The notes below the pieces were generated by a model. The model saw only the letters and a program-made list of their open reading frames with translations, was not told where the DNA came from and did not search any database. DNA of 64,000 bases, from assembly GCF_000004075.3 (NCBI RefSeq), contig NC_026658.2, forward strand, positions 3,968,001 to 4,032,000, read 5' to 3'. Made by a program: the position numbers and the translations under genes. The DNA is from Cucumis sativus. Its lineage: Eukaryota > Streptophyta > Magnoliopsida > Cucurbitales > Cucurbitaceae. Of this stretch, positions 62,701-64,000 are shown piece by piece (position 1 is the first letter of the stretch; each line of letters starts with the position of its first letter).

Positions 62701-64000
62701 CAAATTTGACACAACCACTACTTCGATCCTGAGTAAAAACTCAACATGTGACATAACATATACACATCAAAGAGACCAATAAAATTGCGAAAACCTGAGA
62801 AAGGGTTATGTGATTGGTTTATCCACACTATGCTATTGAGGAACTCTAAAGCGAACAGCAAAGCAAGCAAAAAGATATCATGACATCCCATACGAAAGTA
62901 ACAACAGAATCCTAGATCATCTGTACAATGCACCAAGTGATTCATATTAAACAAGTCAAGGAGGACAAGTTTCATATATAAAAACAAATTTTGGTAAATG
63001 TGTAAGAGTTCACTACGCCGTAACTACTTACAGCTTCTTTTATGAAAACAGATGATGCAGCACCCTTCCATTTGGGATCTGAATCTGGAAAGATCTGTCC
63101 AATATCAGGAAGCCCCAAAGCACCCAAAATTGCATCAACCACACAGTGCAGTAGAACATCTCCTAAATCAACAAAAGAAATAAACACTTCAAAATTTAAC
63201 AAGAGTACGTTGCAGGAAAATTTAAACTGCAGAGACAAAAAAACCAAACTTTGGGTTATTACTTATTTTATAGTATACACTTCTAAAAAAAACATGACGA
63301 GATGGGAGCTCCATTCAACAGATCAATTGCAGGTAACTGAGCTTAAATAAGCTGATCTCCGACACTCCAAACTTCAAATGTACAAAATCAATTGAATAAT
63401 AGTAAACTATAATAACCGTAAGATCCAAGTCTTATCACCAACATTAGAACATAGCTTCGCATGGATTTTCAAATCTATAATAGAATTTGACATAACACAA
63501 GATGCTGCCATTTTTCATAGGTTAAAAACTAAAACTATTACGTAAAAAGAAGTTGAAAGATGTCAAACTTCTATCAAATTAGTCCATAGAATTCTCAGTT
63601 AAGTAAAAAAGTATCGTCATCAACAGCGGCCAATTACACACTAAAACAGAACTATGCAAATGTTAAATTGAAGGGATAATTAGCCAAGAAAAAAACTGAG
63701 AAAGAATTTAAAGACCCACAATTAAATAGCAAGGAACAAAAACACAAAAAAGAAAGAGAAACCAAATAAAATTACCATCGGAATGAGCTTCGCAGCCTCT
63801 ATCATGAGGAATACTAATCCCCCCAATAATCAAAGGGTACCCAGGCTCTAAGCGATGAAGATCGAAGCCGTGTCCAACCCGAAACGGCAAGGTTTTGGAG
63901 GGAGAATCGGATTTGATGGCGGTAGTGGAGGAGACAGAGTGAGAAGCGGCGGAATTGACACGGAAAGAAGGTAGAGAAGAGGAGGAGGAGAAGGAGGAAA
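59765..64000 (-). CDS. ISPF: 2-C-methyl-D-erythritol 2,4-cyclodiphosphate synthase, 5' end outside the window
   Basis: Three exons visible: 63776 to beyond 64000, 63032-63162, 59765-59998; 195 residues shown, start codon lies past the window edge. The visible N-terminus ([20 protein letters not shown]) is a Ser-rich plastid transit peptide. The enzyme body starts at [17 protein letters not shown], whose Asp and His are two of the three metal ligands; the third is the His of [10 protein letters not shown]. Other blocks are [60 protein letters not shown] and [15 protein letters not shown]. It makes MEcPP from CDP-ME 2-phosphate in the plastid MEP pathway that feeds carotenoids, chlorophyll side chains and hormones. 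The second visible intron is 3.03 kb and holds a solo LTR. The end at MRR is normal. Confidence 0.97.
60631..60662. repeat. 16-bp tandem duplication
   Basis: CATTATGACTTGAACT twice in a row. Confidence 0.9.
61349..61403. repeat. 27/28-bp tandem duplication
   Basis: GTTCTAATGAC(C/T)CTCAACCCC...TTAAA repeated once, with one substitution and one insertion. Confidence 0.88.
62358..62614. mobile_element. Solo LTR with 5-bp target site duplication
   Basis: A 247-bp segment (62363-62609) starts TGTTAG and ends CTAACA, so it has the TG...CA ends and a short terminal inverted repeat of an LTR. It is flanked on both sides by GTTTC (62358-62362 and 62610-62614), a perfect 5-bp target duplication. A TATAAATA at 62439-62446 would serve as the LTR promoter on the plus strand, opposite to ispF. 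An internal hairpin CTTGAGTAGTATTCTCAAG lies near 62491-62509. No internal retrotransposon coding remains, as expected after LTR-LTR recombination. LTR size suits a small Copia or TRIM-type element; superfamily not decided. Confidence 0.85.

Larger units (their letters stand above)
59999..63031 (-). other. Large intron of ispF
   Basis: 3033-bp GT-AG intron between the exon ending FIKEA and the exon starting [10 protein letters not shown]. It contains a 16-bp direct duplication (about 60631-60662), a 27/28-bp duplication (61349-61403) and a 247-bp solo LTR (62363-62609). No nested protein gene recognised. Confidence 0.85.

Noticed and set aside
63708-63890. ispF starting at the MPFRVGHGF position
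   Set aside because: The codon there is TTG (Leu), the frame continues upstream through a Ser-rich transit peptide to the window edge, and plant IspF is plastid-targeted.

Overview
This is an AT-rich plant nuclear window. Its genes have short exons, GT-AG introns and long low-complexity intergenic DNA. The gene content is eudicot. Several dispersed repeats (a TCTATCATTGATAGA-type element near 49.35 kb and a tRNA-related element near 17.2 kb) resemble sequences I recall from cucumber and melon, so a cucurbit, probably Cucumis, is my best guess. That placement is from memory and was not searched.

Layout, left to right. The first 4.3 kb is non-coding. A one-exon NF-YC histone-fold gene lies at 4.28-4.64 kb (-). 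A nine-exon gene for an NT-C2 plus long coiled-coil protein spans 7.18-11.25 kb (-). Then come about 8.8 kb without a recognisable protein gene, holding a tRNA-derived SINE-like fragment. A compact minus-strand cluster follows: a chloroplast-type dimeric alpha/beta-barrel (DABB) protein (20.0-23.2 kb), TFIIE beta (24.1-26.3 kb) and ribosomal protein eS10 (28.05-29.95 kb). After a 5.4 kb gap comes the single-exon ROH1/BPS1-like gene (+, 35.35-36.56 kb), then a small HMA-fold isoprenylated protein (+, 40.9-41.7 kb) and a type-1 ACC synthase (-, 46.8-48.8 kb). About 11 kb of very AT-rich DNA follows. The window ends inside the gene for the plastid isoprenoid enzyme IspF (MECDP synthase, -, 59.8 kb to beyond 64 kb), whose 3 kb intron carries a clean solo LTR.

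The genes are not an operon or a functional system. They are ordinary housekeeping, regulatory, hormone and plastid genes. Two are basal expression machinery (TFIIE beta, eS10), one is a CCAAT-type transcription-factor subunit, one makes the ethylene precursor, one is in the plastid MEP pathway, and ROH1 is linked to exocytosis. The eS10 promoter carries the site II plus telo-box signature of plant ribosomal-protein genes.

I found no convincing undescribed system. The items most worth a second look are a GC-AG intron that is open in frame in the DABB gene, the solo LTR inside the ispF intron, an HMA protein that has lost its CxxC motif but kept a CaaX box, a Leu-to-Phe change beside the catalytic lysine of ACC synthase, a microsatellite abutting a splice donor in TFIIE beta, and an imperfect inverted repeat upstream of an orphan TATA box near 50.5 kb. 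Exon boundaries were set by hand from splice consensus and reading-frame continuity; every joined CDS stays open and in phase.
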